From the NCBI GenBank assembly GCA_002928875.1, contig PERO01000003.1, positions 1-64,000 of the forward strand: DNA of 64,000 nucleotides, read 5' to 3'. This stretch comes from Methylobacterium sp. Its GTDB lineage: Bacteria; Pseudomonadota; Alphaproteobacteria; Rhizobiales; Beijerinckiaceae. The notes below the pieces were generated by a model. The model ran no database searches and was not told where the DNA came from. It saw nothing but the letters and a program-made list of their open reading frames with translations. Both the position numbers and the translations under genes were made by a program. Shown here piece after piece: positions 25,777-36,338 of the stretch (the first letter of the stretch is position 1; the number at the start of each line of letters is the position of its first letter).

Positions 25777-26388
25777 TCAATGCGAGTTCGGCGGATCGCT
25801 CTCGTCGCCGAGGCGGATCTCGGAGGCCATCAGGCCCTTGGGCCCCTTGCCGAAGCGCACATAGACCGTGTCCCCCGGCACGAGTTCGGCCACACCGGTC
25901 CGGCGCAGGGTTTCCATATGGACGAAGATATCCTCCGTCCCTTCCCCGCGCGAGACGAAGCCGAAGCCGCGCAGGCGGTTGAACCACTTGACCACGGCCT
26001 TCTCAAGCCCGCTCGTCGCGGTCACCTGCACATGCGTGCGGGCCGGCGGCAATTGCGAGGGATGGACGGCGGTGGTGAGATCCATCGAGAGGATGCGGAA
26101 GGCCTGATAGCCGCGCGGACGCTCGATCGCCTCGACGATGATGCGCGCGCCTTCCGGCGCGGTCTGGTAGCCGTCACGCCGCAGGCAGGAGACATGCAGG
26201 AGCACATCTGCCATGCCGTTATCCGGCACGATGAAGCCGAAGCCCTTCGAAACGTCGAACCACTTGATCGAGCCGGAGATCTCGACGAGGTCGAGCGGCT
26301 GATCATCCGGACGACCCTCGGCCTCGCGACCGAGCGTTGGAACCATGAAACGGTTCCCGAAAGCCTTGGCTCCGAAATCGTCACCCAT
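25777..26388 (-). CDS. double cold-shock-domain protein
   Basis: The protein of about 203 residues has two cold-shock domains. The first contains GSIKWFDVSKGFGFIVPD and DVLLHVS; the second contains AVVKWFNRLRGFGFVSRGEG and DIFVHMETLRR. These are the RNP1 and RNP2 single-stranded nucleic-acid-binding motifs, intact in both. It probably acts as an RNA chaperone in the cytoplasm. The start is uncertain (ATG 26388, 26346 or 26478); an AT-rich stretch at 26450-26500 likely holds the promoter. Confidence 0.88.
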   Translation of the reverse strand: MGDDFGAKAFGNRFMVPTLGREAEGRPDDQPLDLVEISGSIKWFDVSKGFGFIVPDNGMADVLLHVSCLRRDGYQTAPEGARIIVEAIERPRGYQAFRILSMDLTTAVHPSQLPPARTHVQVTATSGLEKAVVKWFNRLRGFGFVSRGEGTEDIFVHMETLRRTGVAELVPGDTVYVRFGKGPKGLMASEIRLGDESDPPNSH

Positions 26389-26523
26389 GAACGTGCCCGA
26401 CCCGCATTTTCCGCCGGCGTCGCTCCCTATGGGGAGAGCCGACGCACGACGAATCTTTGTTACTGATGTGTTAAACATAACATTGATTGGGATGGCTTTC
26501 GCAATCCCCTTTCACAGCGCTTT

Positions 26524-27312
26524 TCACAGGCGAACGGGCATCGAATCCATGCCTGTTGCCTGTGCGACGGCGAGGCCGGCGAAGGCGGCGCCGATTTCCC
26601 CGCGCACGACGAGATCGGCGGCGGAATCGAGCGGCGTTGCCTCGCGGTTGACGATCACCAGAGCGGCCCCGTTCGCTTTCGCGACGAGCGGCAATTGCGC
26701 CGCGGGATGCACCACCAGTGACGAGCCGATGACGAGGAACAGATCCGCTTCGCGCGCCCATTGGTCCGCCTGCCGCATCGCGGCTTCCGGCATGCGCTGG
26801 CCGAAGGAGATGGTCGCGCTCTTCACCACGCCGTCGCAATCCTCGCAGCGCGGTGCCCGGCCGGTCGTTTCGAAAACCGGCCGGATCGTGGCGAGTTCGT
26901 GCCGCAGGCCGCAATCGAGGCAGGTGGCATAGGTGCCGTTGCCATGCAGTTCCACGAGCCTGTCCGCCGGCGTGCCGGCCTCCTGATGCAAACCGTCGAT
27001 GTTCTGCGTGATGAGGCCGATCGCCCGGCCCTCCCGCACGAAATCCGCGAGAAGGCGATGCACCGGCGAGGGTTGCGCGCCGGCAAAGCTGTCATCCATT
27101 ATGAACTTGCGCCGCCAGGCCTCGCGACGGGCTTCCGCGCTCGCGACGAAGGCCTCGAACGGGATCGGCCTGTTCGCCATCCAGGGCGAGCCGGGCGTGC
27201 GGAAATCCGGCACGCCGCTTTCGGTGGAAAGTCCGGCTCCGGTGAAGATCACGAGCCGGCGGGAGGCCAGCAGGGCATCATGCAGGGTTTGGCGGAGGTG
27301 AGGCGCGACCAT
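26524..27312 (-). CDS. cobB: NAD-dependent protein deacylase, sirtuin
   Basis: The 262-residue Sir2 enzyme has the NAD-binding GAGLSTESGVPDFR, ITQNIDGLHQ, the catalytic His in VELHGNG and the structural zinc site CLDCG...CEDCDG. A conserved GSSLVVHPAAQLP follows. It would remove acyl groups from lysines, releasing nicotinamide and O-acyl-ADP-ribose. The start is ATG 27312; the open frame continues upstream into the aldolase gene without any similarity and is not part of the protein. Confidence 0.93.
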   Translation of the reverse strand: MVAPHLRQTLHDALLASRRLVIFTGAGLSTESGVPDFRTPGSPWMANRPIPFEAFVASAEARREAWRRKFIMDDSFAGAQPSPVHRLLADFVREGRAIGLITQNIDGLHQEAGTPADRLVELHGNGTYATCLDCGLRHELATIRPVFETTGRAPRCEDCDGVVKSATISFGQRMPEAAMRQADQWAREADLFLVIGSSLVVHPAAQLPLVAKANGAALVIVNREATPLDSAADLVVRGEIGAAFAGLAVAQATGMDSMPVRL

Positions 27313-27371
27313 GCCCCCGAAGCTAACCACAGCCGCCCGGCAATCAAGCCCGGCGGACGCGGCGTCCCGCC

Positions 27372-28010
27372 TCAGGCGCGGGCGCGCAAGCCTGCCGCTT
27401 CCTTCGAGAGGCGTGTGATTTCCGCCCAGTCGCGGTTGGCCAGCGCCGTTTTCGGCGTGACCCAGGAGCCGCCGACGCAGAGCACGTTCGGCAGCGCGAG
27501 GTAATCCGGCGCATTGGCAGGCGTGACCCCGCCGGTGGGGCAGAAACGCAATTCCGGGATCGGGCCGGCGACGGATTTCAGGTAATCGCGACCGCCTGCG
27601 GCCTCGGCCGGGAAGAATTTCAGTTCCCGGAAGCCCATCTCCATTAGCGCCACCATTTCCGAGACCGTGCCGGCACCCGGCAGGCCTGCGACGCCGGAAT
27701 CGGCCACCGCCCGCGCAAGCCTCTCGCTCGTGCCGGGCGTGACGAGAAACCGCGCGCCGACATCGACCGCCTGCTTCACCTGATCCGGCGTCAGGATGGT
27801 GCCGATGCCGAGCACAACCTCGGGGCATTCCCGCGCGATCGCCGCGCAGGCCTGAAGCGCAACGGGCGTGCGCAAGGTGACCTCGATGACGCCGAGCCCG
27901 CCGGCATGAAGCGCGCGCGCCAGCGGCACGGCATCCTCCAGCCGGTCGATCGCGAGAACCGGGATGACCCGCGCTGCACCAAGGAGCGGAGAGAAAGTGG
28001 GGCGCGGCAT
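27372..28010 (-). CDS. eda: 2-dehydro-3-deoxyphosphogluconate aldolase
   Basis: This 212-residue class I aldolase of the KDPG/KHG family would split KDPG to pyruvate and glyceraldehyde-3-phosphate in the Entner-Doudoroff pathway. Features are RVIPVLAIDRLEDAVPLARAL, EVTLRTPVA, GIGTILTPDQ, the Schiff-base lysine in ELKFFPAEAAGG and the phosphate-binding GGVTPANAPDYLA. The ATG at 28010 has CGGAG 5 bp upstream. No other Entner-Doudoroff genes are nearby. Confidence 0.92.
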   Translation of the reverse strand: MPRPTFSPLLGAARVIPVLAIDRLEDAVPLARALHAGGLGVIEVTLRTPVALQACAAIARECPEVVLGIGTILTPDQVKQAVDVGARFLVTPGTSERLARAVADSGVAGLPGAGTVSEMVALMEMGFRELKFFPAEAAGGRDYLKSVAGPIPELRFCPTGGVTPANAPDYLALPNVLCVGGSWVTPKTALANRDWAEITRLSKEAAGLRARA

Positions 28011-28214
28011 GGTCACTCCGAGGGAAGTGCGGTTGGGCGGGCGCGGGAGTGAACCCGCCCGCGGGGGTCGCTAGCACGAATGTAGTAAAAAATCATCGTA
28101 TTTTTTTGTTTCCTACAATCGCTTTCCCAGTCAGGATCAGGGCGACAGCTTGTCCTGCGGCGGGTCCCATCCCCATATGCCGAAGGCCCATCCCTCTTTT
28201 TCCGGAGCACCGCC

Positions 28215-28655
28215 ATGGAATTCCTGCACACGATGATACGCATCCGCAACATCGAGGAGAGCCTGAAATTCTTCTGCGATGGCCTCGGCCTCGTCGAGAC
28301 GCGGCGGATCGAGAACGAGAAGGGACGCTTCACGCTGATCTTCCTCGCAGCACCCGGCGATGTCGAGCATGCCAGGACCCATCGCTCCAAGGAACTCGAA
28401 CTGACCTTCAACTGGGACGACGAGGAATACAAGGGCGGCCGCAATTTCGGCCATGTCGCCTACCGGGTCGACAACATCTACGACACCTGCGCGCATTTGC
28501 AGAAGCAGGGCATCACCATCCTGCGCCCGCCGCGCGAGGGCCGCATGGCCTTCGTGAAGAGCCCGGATGGCATCTCCGTCGAGCTTCTGCAGAAGGGCGA
28601 CAGCCTACCGGTGGCCGAACCCTGGGCGAGCATGCCGAATACGGGCAGCTGGTAA
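28215..28655 (+). CDS. gloA: lactoylglutathione lyase, glyoxalase I
   Basis: The 146-residue enzyme converts the methylglyoxal-glutathione hemithioacetal to S-lactoylglutathione. All four metal ligands are present by comparison with E. coli GloA as recalled: His5 in FLHTMIR, Glu in LELTFNWD, His in FGHVAYRVDN and Glu in DGISVELLQK. The length is standard. The ATG at 28215 has GGAG 8 bp upstream. The Rieske gene follows 48 bp later in the same direction. Confidence 0.94.
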   Translation: MEFLHTMIRIRNIEESLKFFCDGLGLVETRRIENEKGRFTLIFLAAPGDVEHARTHRSKELELTFNWDDEEYKGGRNFGHVAYRVDNIYDTCAHLQKQGITILRPPREGRMAFVKSPDGISVELLQKGDSLPVAEPWASMPNTGSW

Positions 28656-28703
28656 CGCCGATAGGTTATTGCCTCCGGCCGCAACCCTCGGCAAATAGGG
28701 ACC

Positions 28704-29855
28704 ATGACCCCTCGTGATCCCGCCGCCGGCGTCACCGGCATTGCCGCCCGCGTTACACCCCAGGCCTTCCAGGCCGAGCAGGACGTGCTCGGCCGTTGCT
28801 GGACCTTCCTCGGCTATGACTGGCAGGTGCCGAACCAGAACGACTGGTTCCGCACCACGCTCGGCGGGCGCAGCATTCTCGTGCAGCGCTTCGAGAAAAG
28901 CATCTCGGCCTTCGAGAACAAATGCGCACATCGTGGGTATCCGTTGCGCAACGAGGATCGCGGCAGCGGCGCGCTGGTCTGCGGCTTTCACCACTGGCGC
29001 TACAACGCGGAAGGTGTCGCGCTGGGCATTCCCGAATGCCCGGCCATGTTCGGAGTGACACCGCGCGAACTCGATGCGCGGCTCAACCGTGTGGAGCTCG
29101 CGCAGGTCGGGCCGATGATCTTCGGCCGCTTCGCAGGCGGGCCGGCGATCAGCTTCGAGGATTGGATGGGTCCCGGCCTGCCGATCCTGAAGCACCTCAC
29201 GCGGGATCTCGTGCCGTCGAAGCCGAGCTACGAGCGCGTCGTGCAGTCCAACTGGCGCTTCATGGTCGATATCTCGCTAGACGATTATCACATCGTCGCC
29301 GTGCATCCCTCCACCTTCGGCAAGAACGGCTACCTGAATCCGGAGCAGGTGCATTACGCCCGCTTCGGGGCGCACAGCGCCTATCTGCCGGGCGGTTCGC
29401 AAGTGGCGCTGGAAGAGATGACGCAGGCCTGCGAGCGTGGCGATTACGCGCCGCATCGCTACCGCATCTTCCAGTTCTTCCCGACCCTGATCGTGGCCGT
29501 GGTGCGGATCGCCGATGCCTTTGGCGACACCTACTGGGCGCTGACGATCCAGCGCTTCGTGCCCGAGGCGCATGACCGCACCCGGGCGATCTCGACCTTC
29601 TTCCCACTCGCGCCGAAAGCGGAAGGCATGAGCCAAAAGGCGATCCAGCGCCGGCTCACCTGGCCGGGCATGCTGGCGGGCTTCAAGTATTACGGCACGC
29701 GCGTGCACAACGAGGACAACGAGGCCTGCGAGAAATTGCAGGCGCATGTCCGTCTTGATGATCCCACGCCCTATCTCGCGAAGCACGAGACGCGGATCGG
29801 CTGGTTCGATGAGACCTATCGCACTGTCATGCAAGGCGGAATGCCCGGCGCGTGA
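28704..29855 (+). CDS. Rieske non-heme iron oxygenase, alpha subunit
   Basis: The 383-residue protein has a Rieske 2Fe-2S site Cys74-x-His76 and Cys93-x2-His96 in CAHRGYP and CGFHHW. The C-terminal catalytic domain has the mononuclear iron facial ligands His196 and His201 in DDYHIVAVHP and a bridging Asp just before. It belongs to the ring-hydroxylating oxygenase group, with unknown substrate. No reductase, ferredoxin or beta-subunit gene is near, so its electron donors must be encoded elsewhere. Confidence 0.9.
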   Translation: MTPRDPAAGVTGIAARVTPQAFQAEQDVLGRCWTFLGYDWQVPNQNDWFRTTLGGRSILVQRFEKSISAFENKCAHRGYPLRNEDRGSGALVCGFHHWRYNAEGVALGIPECPAMFGVTPRELDARLNRVELAQVGPMIFGRFAGGPAISFEDWMGPGLPILKHLTRDLVPSKPSYERVVQSNWRFMVDISLDDYHIVAVHPSTFGKNGYLNPEQVHYARFGAHSAYLPGGSQVALEEMTQACERGDYAPHRYRIFQFFPTLIVAVVRIADAFGDTYWALTIQRFVPEAHDRTRAISTFFPLAPKAEGMSQKAIQRRLTWPGMLAGFKYYGTRVHNEDNEACEKLQAHVRLDDPTPYLAKHETRIGWFDETYRTVMQGGMPGA

Positions 29856-30127
29856 CCGTGGTACCCGCCCGGCGACGAACGGGAGCGGGCCAGCACCATA
29901 GGGCAACCGGATAACCGCTATAAAGGCAGGTTATCCATTTGGCTTTGACAATAACCCCGGCGCGAAGCTTCATGCCATGGTCCGGGCAGCGCCGCGCCTG
30001 GCGTTTCGCCCGGCGCCGGTTTCCTGCCCAACGGTCGGCGGTTGGTCTCTCCCCGTAGCCGCCAGCCGACCCTCTCCCGCGCGGTTTCGCCATGGAGGCG
30101 CGCGGGAGGGGCCCCTCGGCCCGGCGC

Positions 30128-31495
30128 TCAGGCCGCGCGAAGCCGCTCGAGGAAGCGACGCAATTCGGCCTGCATGGTGCCCGTGGAGCGCTGAAGCTCC
30201 TGCGCGGTATCGAGCAGGCTGTCCGCGCGTGTCTTCACGTCGGCGTTGCGGCTGGCGATGAAGGTGATGTTGCTCGCGACATCCTGCGCGCCGCCGGAGG
30301 CTTCCATCACGTTGCGGGCAATCCCGTCGGTCGCGAGCTTCTGCTGCTCGACTGCGGCCGAAATGGTCTGCGCGGTCTGGCTCAACTGCTGGATGAGCCC
30401 GCTGACCTGCTGGATCGAGTTCGCGGCATCATCCGTCGAGGTGAGAATGCCGCTGATGCGGGTGACGATGTCCGAGGTGGCCTGCGCGGTCTGGCGCGAG
30501 AGCTCCTTCACCTCCGCCGCGACCACCGAAAAGCCCCGCCCCGCTTCGCCCGCCCGCGCCGCCTCGATGGTGGCGTTCAGCGCGAGCAGGTTGGTCTGGC
30601 TCGCGATGCGTTCGATGAGATTGACGACCTCGTTGATCTCCCGCGTGGCCGCGAGCAGGCGCCGCACGCGCTCCGCCGCGGAATCCATCGAGCCCGAGGC
30701 ATCCTCCGCCGAATGCGCGGCGGCTTCCGCCTGCCGGGCCACATCCTCCACGGAAACGGCCAGTTCCTCCGCCGCCGAGGCCACGGATTGCACGTTGAGC
30801 GAGGCCTGCTCGGTGGAGGCGGCAATCGAGGTCGAGCGATGCGTCGTCTCGCTCGCGAGGGTCGACATGGCGGTGGCGTGATCGGTCAGCAGCTGCCCCG
30901 CATCGGCCAGCCGCTCGACGATGGGCTGGATCTCGGCATCGAGATTTTCCGCGATCTTGCGGGCCGCGGCGCGGCGATCCGCCTCGATCAGGCCAATGAA
31001 CGTGTGGAGAACGCGGTCCATGTCGACGAAGGCCACGGTGAGCAGCGCCTCGATCAACCGGGTGCGCTGCGCGCCCTTGAGGCGGTCGCGCCACGAGACC
31101 TTCGAGAGTCGGCTGACGACGCCGATCAGCACATGCCGGTAGGCGCCGATATAGGAGCTGACGGAAATCCCGAGCCGGTAATGCGTGGCGCCGATGCGCT
31201 CGGCGGAGGCGAAATAGGTCTCGTCGAAGGTCGCGTCGGTGATCAGTTCCCAATGGCGCATCTGCGCGCTGCGCGCCCGCTTCATGCTGTCCGCGCTCGA
31301 GAAAGCCGCGCTGGTCTGCGGGAATTTCTGCATATGCGTGTAGAAATCGCCCAGCGCCCCCTCGAGCGCGCGCATCACCTCGGCCTTTCCGGCATGCAGC
31401 ACCTTGCGGAGATCGTCATCGACCTCGTTGAAGGTCAGGCTCCAGGTGGCATCGTCTTGCGTGGCGGCAGACGTCACTGCGGCAGGGGTTTTCAT
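30128..31495 (-). CDS. globin-coupled methyl-accepting chemotaxis protein, HemAT-like
   Basis: The 455-residue soluble receptor has no membrane segment. Residues about 20-180 form a protoglobin sensor with the proximal-His motif [12 protein letters not shown] (His105), followed by [11 protein letters not shown]. The C-terminal part is an MCP signalling domain with the hairpin tip [20 protein letters not shown] and [15 protein letters not shown], preceded by long coiled-coil helices. There is no HAMP domain and no C-terminal CheR-tether pentapeptide. It likely senses oxygen through heme and signals to CheA. No che gene is adjacent. Confidence 0.9.
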   Translation of the reverse strand: MKTPAAVTSAATQDDATWSLTFNEVDDDLRKVLHAGKAEVMRALEGALGDFYTHMQKFPQTSAAFSSADSMKRARSAQMRHWELITDATFDETYFASAERIGATHYRLGISVSSYIGAYRHVLIGVVSRLSKVSWRDRLKGAQRTRLIEALLTVAFVDMDRVLHTFIGLIEADRRAAARKIAENLDAEIQPIVERLADAGQLLTDHATAMSTLASETTHRSTSIAASTEQASLNVQSVASAAEELAVSVEDVARQAEAAAHSAEDASGSMDSAAERVRRLLAATREINEVVNLIERIASQTNLLALNATIEAARAGEAGRGFSVVAAEVKELSRQTAQATSDIVTRISGILTSTDDAANSIQQVSGLIQQLSQTAQTISAAVEQQKLATDGIARNVMEASGGAQDVASNITFIASRNADVKTRADSLLDTAQELQRSTGTMQAELRRFLERLRAA

Positions 31496-31598
31496 CGTTT
31501 CGGCTCCAGAACGGCAGAAAGCCATTCTGAAGTCGATTGGTAAATTGCAACTTAAGGTTTATAAAAAGCCGCTATAACCCTTTGGTTGCAGAACGCGC

Positions 31599-34500
31599 TC
31601 ACGCACGACCGTAGCCGCCCGGCGTCGGCGGCACGATGATGATGGCCTCGCCCGGTTTCAGCACGGTCTGGTCGCAGCCTTTCAGCGTCTCGACCGTCCC
31701 ATCCTGCCGGCGCACGAGGTTCCGGCCGACCTGCCCGCTCTCGCCGCCGTTGAGCCCGAACGGCGCGACGCGCCGGTGCCCCGTCAGCAGCGCGCAATCC
31801 ATCTCCTCGAGGAAGCGGATCTGCCGATGCGTGCCGTCGCCGCCCTTGTATTGCCCCTTGCCGCCCGAACCGCGCCGGATGTGGAAATCCTCCAGCACGA
31901 CGGGGAAGCGCAATTCCAGGATTTCCGGATCGGTCAGGCGCGAATTGGTCATGTGCGTGTGCACGCCCGGCGTGCCATGCCAGCCTGGCCCCGCCGGTGA
32001 ACCGGAGCAGATCGTCTCGTAATACTGGTATTTCGCATTGCCGAAGGTGAGGTTGTTCATGGTGCCCTGCGCGGCCGCCATCGCGCCGAGCGCCCCGAAC
32101 AGGCAGTTCGTGACGGCCTGTGAAACCTCCACGTTGCCGGCGACCACCGCCGCGGGATAGCGCGGCGAGAGCATCGAGCCTTCCGGCACGATGACGCGAA
32201 TGGGCCGGAGACAGCCCGCATTCATGGGGATGTTGTCTTCCACCATCACGCGGAAGACATAGAGCACGGCCGCGCGCGTCACGGGTTCGGGCGCGTTGAA
32301 ATTGTCGCTGCGCTGCGGCGAGGTGCCGGTGAAATCGACCGTCGCTTCGCGCTTCTCGCGATCGACCGTGATCTTCACCTTCACCTTGCAGCCCTGGTCC
32401 ATCTCGTATTCGAACGCGGCATCATGCAGGCGCGCGAGCACGCGGCGCACGCTCTCTGCGGCATTGTCCTGCACATGGCCCATATAGGCCTGCACGACAT
32501 CGAGGCCGAAGCCGTCGATCATCTTTTCCAGTTCCGCGACACCCTTCGCATTGGCCGCGATCTGCGCCTTCAGGTCGTTGATGTTCTGGACGATGTTGCG
32601 CACCGGGTATTTCGCGCCGGTCAGCAGCTTCACCAACGCTTCCTCGCGGAATTCGCCTGCATCGACGAGCTTGAAATTGTCGATATAGACGCCTTCCTCC
32701 TCGATGTTCACCGCGAGCGGCGACATCGAGCCCGGCGCGATGCCGCCGATATCCGCGTGGTGGCCACGGCTCGCGACCCAGAAGAGGAGCTTCTGGTTCG
32801 CGTCATCGAAAACCGGCGTGCAGACCGTGATATCCGGCAGATGCGTGCCGCCATTATAGGGCGCGTTGATCGCGTAGACGTCGCCCGGCTTGATCTCGGC
32901 ATTGCCCTTGATGATCGCTTCCACCGAGCGATCCATCGAACCGAGATGCACCGGCATATGCGGCGCATTGGCGACGAGCCGCCCCTCGTGATCGAAGACC
33001 GCGCAGGAGAAATCGAGCCGCTCCTTGATGTTCACGGAATAGGCGGTGTTCTGCAAGGCCACGCCCATCTGCTCGGCGATGGACATGAAGAGGTTGTTGA
33101 AGATCTCGAGCAGTACCGGGTCAGCCTCGGTGCCGATGGCCTTGACCCGCTCGAGCGCTTCCTTCCGCGCGAGCACCACATGATCCTTCGCGGTGATCGA
33201 CGCTTCCCAGCCCTGCTCGACGACGATGGTCTGGTTCGGCTCGATCAGGATCGCCGGGCCCTTGAATGTCATGCCCGGCTTCAGATTCTGGCGCAGATAG
33301 ACCTGCCCATCCCGCCATTTGCCCTGGCTGAAGAAGCGCGCCGGCCTTGCCGCAACCGGCATCTCCTTCGCGGTTGCGAAGCTGGGCTCGTCATGGCCGG
33401 AGCCGCCCCCGATCGCCTCGACATGGATCGCCTCGATGACGATCGGCTTCGCGCTGTCCATGAAGCCGAAGCGGGCGCGATGCGCGGTTTCGAAGCGCGC
33501 GCGCAGGGCCTGCGGGCCGTCGCCGTTGCGCCATTCCACCTCGATCGGGCTATCCGTGCCGGCGTAACGCAGGTGAAGCGCGGTGACGAGTTCGATCGCA
33601 TCGCGCGCAATCCCCTGCCCCGCCACTTCCGCGATCGCCTCGGTGCCGATGGTAGCCTTGGCGCGGGCGACATGCTCGCCGACATCGCCGGCAAGCGGCG
33701 CCTCGACCGCGAGCTGGCGCGTCGAGCGGATGGCCGCGAGGCCCATGCCATAGGCCGAGAGCAGGCCGGAATAGGGGTGCACGAGGATCTTCGTCATGCC
33801 AAGCTGATCGGCCACGAGACAGGCATGCTGCCCGCCCGCGCCACCGAAGCAATTCAGCGCATAGCGCGTCACGTCATAGCCGCGCTCGACCGAGATCTTC
33901 TTGATCGCATTGGCCATGTTGGCGACCGCGATGGAAATGAAACCGTCGGCGATTTCCTCGGCCGACTTGCCCGGCACCTTGGCGACGAATTCCGCGAAAA
34001 GCTGCTTCACCGCCCCGGTATCGAGCCGCTCGTCACGGTTGGGGCCGAAGATCGCGGGAAAGAATTCCGGCATCAGCTTGCCGGTCATCACGTTCGCGTC
34101 GGTCACGGCGAGCGGGCCGCCATTGCGATAGCAGGCCGGACCGGGATTGGCGCCGGCGGAATCCGGCCCGACGCGGAAGCGCGCGCCATCGTAATGCAGG
34201 ATGGAACCACCGCCCGCCGCCACCGTGTGGATGCGCATCATCGGGGCGCGCATGCGCACGCCGGCCACTTCCGTCTCGAAGGCGCGCTCGAAAGCGCCGT
34301 CATAATGCGCGACATCGGTGGAGGTGCCACCCATGTCGAAGCCGATGACATGCGAGAACCCGGCGCTCTTGCCGGTTTCGGCCAGAGCCACCACGCCGCC
34401 GGCGGGGCCGGAGAGAATGGCATCCTTGCCCTGGAAGAGTTCGGCCGCCGTGAGCCCGCCCGAGGACATCATGAACATCAGCCGCGCGCCGGAATTCGCA

Positions 34501-35219
34501 AGATCGAGTTCCTCGGCGACCTGATTGACGTAACGCCCGAGGATGGGGGACAAATAGGCGTCCACGACCGTCGTATCGCCACGCCCCACCAGCTTGATCA
34601 GCGGGGAGACCTCATGGCTGACCGAGACCTGCGGGAAGCCCATGCCGCGCGCGATCTCCGCGACGCGCTTCTCGTGCGCGGGGTAGCGGTAGGCATGCAT
34701 GAAGACGATGGCGATGGCCTGAACGCCCTTCTCCTTCAGGGCCTTGAGCGCGGCCGTCGCGCCGGCTTCGTCGAGCGGCGTCTCGACCTTCCCATCCGTG
34801 AGGACGCGCTCGTCGATCTCGATCACGTCGGAATAAAGCAGTTCGGGCTTCACGATCTCCTTCGCGAAGATGTCGGGCCGGGCCTGGTAGCCGAGTTCGA
34901 GCGCGTCGCGGAAGCCGCGCGTGGTGACGAGCACGGTCGGCTCGCCCTTGCGCTCGAGCAGCGCGTTGGTGGCGACGGTCGTGCCCATGCGCACTTCATG
35001 CACCACGCCTTTCGGGAATTTTTCCCCGGGCTGGAGGCCGATCAGCTCCCGGATGCCCTGCACGGCTGCATCGCGATAGGCGCGCGGATTTTCCGACAGC
35101 ATCTTCTTCTGGTGGAGGTTTCCGGCCGGGTCACGCCCGATGACGTCGGTGAAGGTGCCACCCCGGTCGATCCAGAAATCCCAGGATCCCTTCGCACTGC
35201 CCTTGCCGTTCATCTCCAC
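31599..35219 (-). CDS. 5-oxoprolinase (ATP-hydrolysing), fused HyuA-HyuB type
   Basis: The 1206-residue protein combines a HyuA-like ATPase half and a HyuB-like half, as in eukaryotic-type OPLAH. The N-terminal part shows [15 protein letters not shown], a [12 protein letters not shown] loop, MSSGGLT and [20 protein letters not shown]. The C-terminal half begins near [20 protein letters not shown] and contains HVGSMD-like [15 protein letters not shown] and [14 protein letters not shown]. It would hydrolyse 5-oxoproline to glutamate with ATP. A GTG at 35219 follows GGAGG; ATG 35213 is an alternative. It is divergent from a D-glutamate-cyclase-family gene, which supports the substrate. Confidence 0.9.
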   Translation of the reverse strand: MEMNGKGSAKGSWDFWIDRGGTFTDVIGRDPAGNLHQKKMLSENPRAYRDAAVQGIRELIGLQPGEKFPKGVVHEVRMGTTVATNALLERKGEPTVLVTTRGFRDALELGYQARPDIFAKEIVKPELLYSDVIEIDERVLTDGKVETPLDEAGATAALKALKEKGVQAIAIVFMHAYRYPAHEKRVAEIARGMGFPQVSVSHEVSPLIKLVGRGDTTVVDAYLSPILGRYVNQVAEELDLANSGARLMFMMSSGGLTAAELFQGKDAILSGPAGGVVALAETGKSAGFSHVIGFDMGGTSTDVAHYDGAFERAFETEVAGVRMRAPMMRIHTVAAGGGSILHYDGARFRVGPDSAGANPGPACYRNGGPLAVTDANVMTGKLMPEFFPAIFGPNRDERLDTGAVKQLFAEFVAKVPGKSAEEIADGFISIAVANMANAIKKISVERGYDVTRYALNCFGGAGGQHACLVADQLGMTKILVHPYSGLLSAYGMGLAAIRSTRQLAVEAPLAGDVGEHVARAKATIGTEAIAEVAGQGIARDAIELVTALHLRYAGTDSPIEVEWRNGDGPQALRARFETAHRARFGFMDSAKPIVIEAIHVEAIGGGSGHDEPSFATAKEMPVAARPARFFSQGKWRDGQVYLRQNLKPGMTFKGPAILIEPNQTIVVEQGWEASITAKDHVVLARKEALERVKAIGTEADPVLLEIFNNLFMSIAEQMGVALQNTAYSVNIKERLDFSCAVFDHEGRLVANAPHMPVHLGSMDRSVEAIIKGNAEIKPGDVYAINAPYNGGTHLPDITVCTPVFDDANQKLLFWVASRGHHADIGGIAPGSMSPLAVNIEEEGVYIDNFKLVDAGEFREEALVKLLTGAKYPVRNIVQNINDLKAQIAANAKGVAELEKMIDGFGLDVVQAYMGHVQDNAAESVRRVLARLHDAAFEYEMDQGCKVKVKITVDREKREATVDFTGTSPQRSDNFNAPEPVTRAAVLYVFRVMVEDNIPMNAGCLRPIRVIVPEGSMLSPRYPAAVVAGNVEVSQAVTNCLFGALGAMAAAQGTMNNLTFGNAKYQYYETICSGSPAGPGWHGTPGVHTHMTNSRLTDPEILELRFPVVLEDFHIRRGSGGKGQYKGGDGTHRQIRFLEEMDCALLTGHRRVAPFGLNGGESGQVGRNLVRRQDGTVETLKGCDQTVLKPGEAIIIVPPTPGGYGRA

Positions 35220-35276
35220 GGACGCCTCCCTTGCGTTTTCATCGTGTCGTGATTTCGCATTTAAAACGTCGATATT

Positions 35277-35286
35277 TTGTTGACAA
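35277..35286. promoter_or_regulatory. TTGTTGACAA palindrome in the divergent 5-oxoprolinase/cyclase promoter region
   Basis: A palindrome with TTGT/ACAA arms sits in a short AT-rich stretch and overlaps a perfect TTGACA hexamer (35280-35285) followed after 16 bp by TAGCCT. It could be an operator overlapping a promoter that reads toward the cyclase and TRAP genes. Confidence 0.4.
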
Positions 35287-35391
35287 GATGATTTTGTAAG
35301 TTAGCCTCCCCTCTCGTGAAGCCGGCGCAGGAAGGCGCGGAACGGGGTCGGGAGCTCCGGTTCAGCCTTTGGGAAACAGGGAGGCGCTCGC

Positions 35392-36216
35392 ATGAACGCA
35401 CAGGCCCCATGGAACGGGACCGACGCACGACCCGGGCGTGATCTTTCGCCGGAAGCCGTGCGCATGTTGATCCGCGCCGGGCGCTATCAGGGCGCGACGG
35501 CTGGCCTCGCGCCGGGCTACGTGCAGGGCAATCTCGTGATCCTGCCGAAGGATCTCGCGGGTGATTTCCTCGCCTTCGCGCACCAGAACCCCAAGCCCTG
35601 CCCGGTGATCGGCCTGTCGGATGTCGGCTCGCCCCGCGTGCCGGCGCTCGGCCCCTCGATCGACCTGCGCACGGATCTGCCCCGCTATCGCGTGTGGCGG
35701 AACGGCGAACTCGTCGCCGAACTCTCGGACATCCGCGACCATTGGCGCGACGATCTCGTGAGCTTCGTCATCGGCTGCAGCTTCTCCTTCGAGGAGGCGC
35801 TGCTGGAGGATGGCATTCCGCTGCGGCATGTCGCGTGCGGCGCGAATGTCGCGATGTATCGCACGAACATCGCCTGCGCCCCCGCCGGGCCCTTTGCCGG
35901 TCCGATGGTGGTTTCGATGCGGCCGCTGAAGCCGGCCGATGCCATCCGCGCGATCCAGATCACCTCGCGCTTCCCGGCCGTGCATGGCGCGCCGGTGCAT
36001 CTCGGCGATCCGGCCTTGATCGGCATCGCCGATCTCGCGACGCCCGATTACGGTGATCCGGTCGCGGTGGAAGACGATGAAATTCCCGTGTTCTGGGCCT
36101 GCGGGGTAACCCCGCAAGCGGTGATCGCGGCGGCGAAGCCTGCCTTCGCCATCACGCATGCGCCGGGCTCGATGCTCATCACGGACAAGCGGAATTCGCA
36201 GATGTCGGCGTTCTGA
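35392..36216 (+). CDS. D-glutamate cyclase/DUF1445-family hydro-lyase
   Basis: This 274-residue protein of the DUF1445/YcsI family (PF07286) is homologous to the C-terminal domain of mammalian DGLUCY, which interconverts D-glutamate and 5-oxo-D-proline. Recognised blocks are [49 protein letters not shown] and [15 protein letters not shown] with GSMLITD at the end. The pairing with 5-oxoprolinase across a 172-bp divergent region makes a 5-oxoproline role likely. A diverged palindromic repeat starts immediately after the stop codon. Confidence 0.87.
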   Translation: MNAQAPWNGTDARPGRDLSPEAVRMLIRAGRYQGATAGLAPGYVQGNLVILPKDLAGDFLAFAHQNPKPCPVIGLSDVGSPRVPALGPSIDLRTDLPRYRVWRNGELVAELSDIRDHWRDDLVSFVIGCSFSFEEALLEDGIPLRHVACGANVAMYRTNIACAPAGPFAGPMVVSMRPLKPADAIRAIQITSRFPAVHGAPVHLGDPALIGIADLATPDYGDPVAVEDDEIPVFWACGVTPQAVIAAAKPAFAITHAPGSMLITDKRNSQMSAF

Positions 36217-36262
36217 AGCATGCTCACGCGAAACGGTTGCCGGTTCGCGTGAAGACAATGCG
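36217..36262. repeat. diverged copy of the CTAG-type palindromic repeat
   Basis: AGCAT...GGTTCGCGTGAAGACAATGC matches most positions of the reverse complement of the copy at 48185-48242. It begins on the base after the TGA of the cyclase gene. Confidence 0.6.
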
Positions 36263-36338
36263 GTGGAACAATCCGACATCGGCGGGGAGAGAAGTGCCGG
36301 GTTCAATCCGGCGCAGAGGCATAAACAGGGAGACTACC

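Noticed and set aside
26524..28077. Apparent fusion of an unknown N-terminal region to the sirtuin
   Set aside because: The extra codons overlap the aldolase gene in another frame; the sirtuin has its own ATG at 27312 and normal length.
30074..30108. GC-rich inverted repeat after the chemoreceptor gene as terminator
   Set aside because: The stem is fair but the loop is 15 nt and there is no T-run on the - strand, so it was not listed.
32424..35252. A 942-codon open frame on + opposite the 5-oxoprolinase gene
   Set aside because: Shadow of the coding strand; no recognisable motif, while the - strand encodes a full-length known enzyme.
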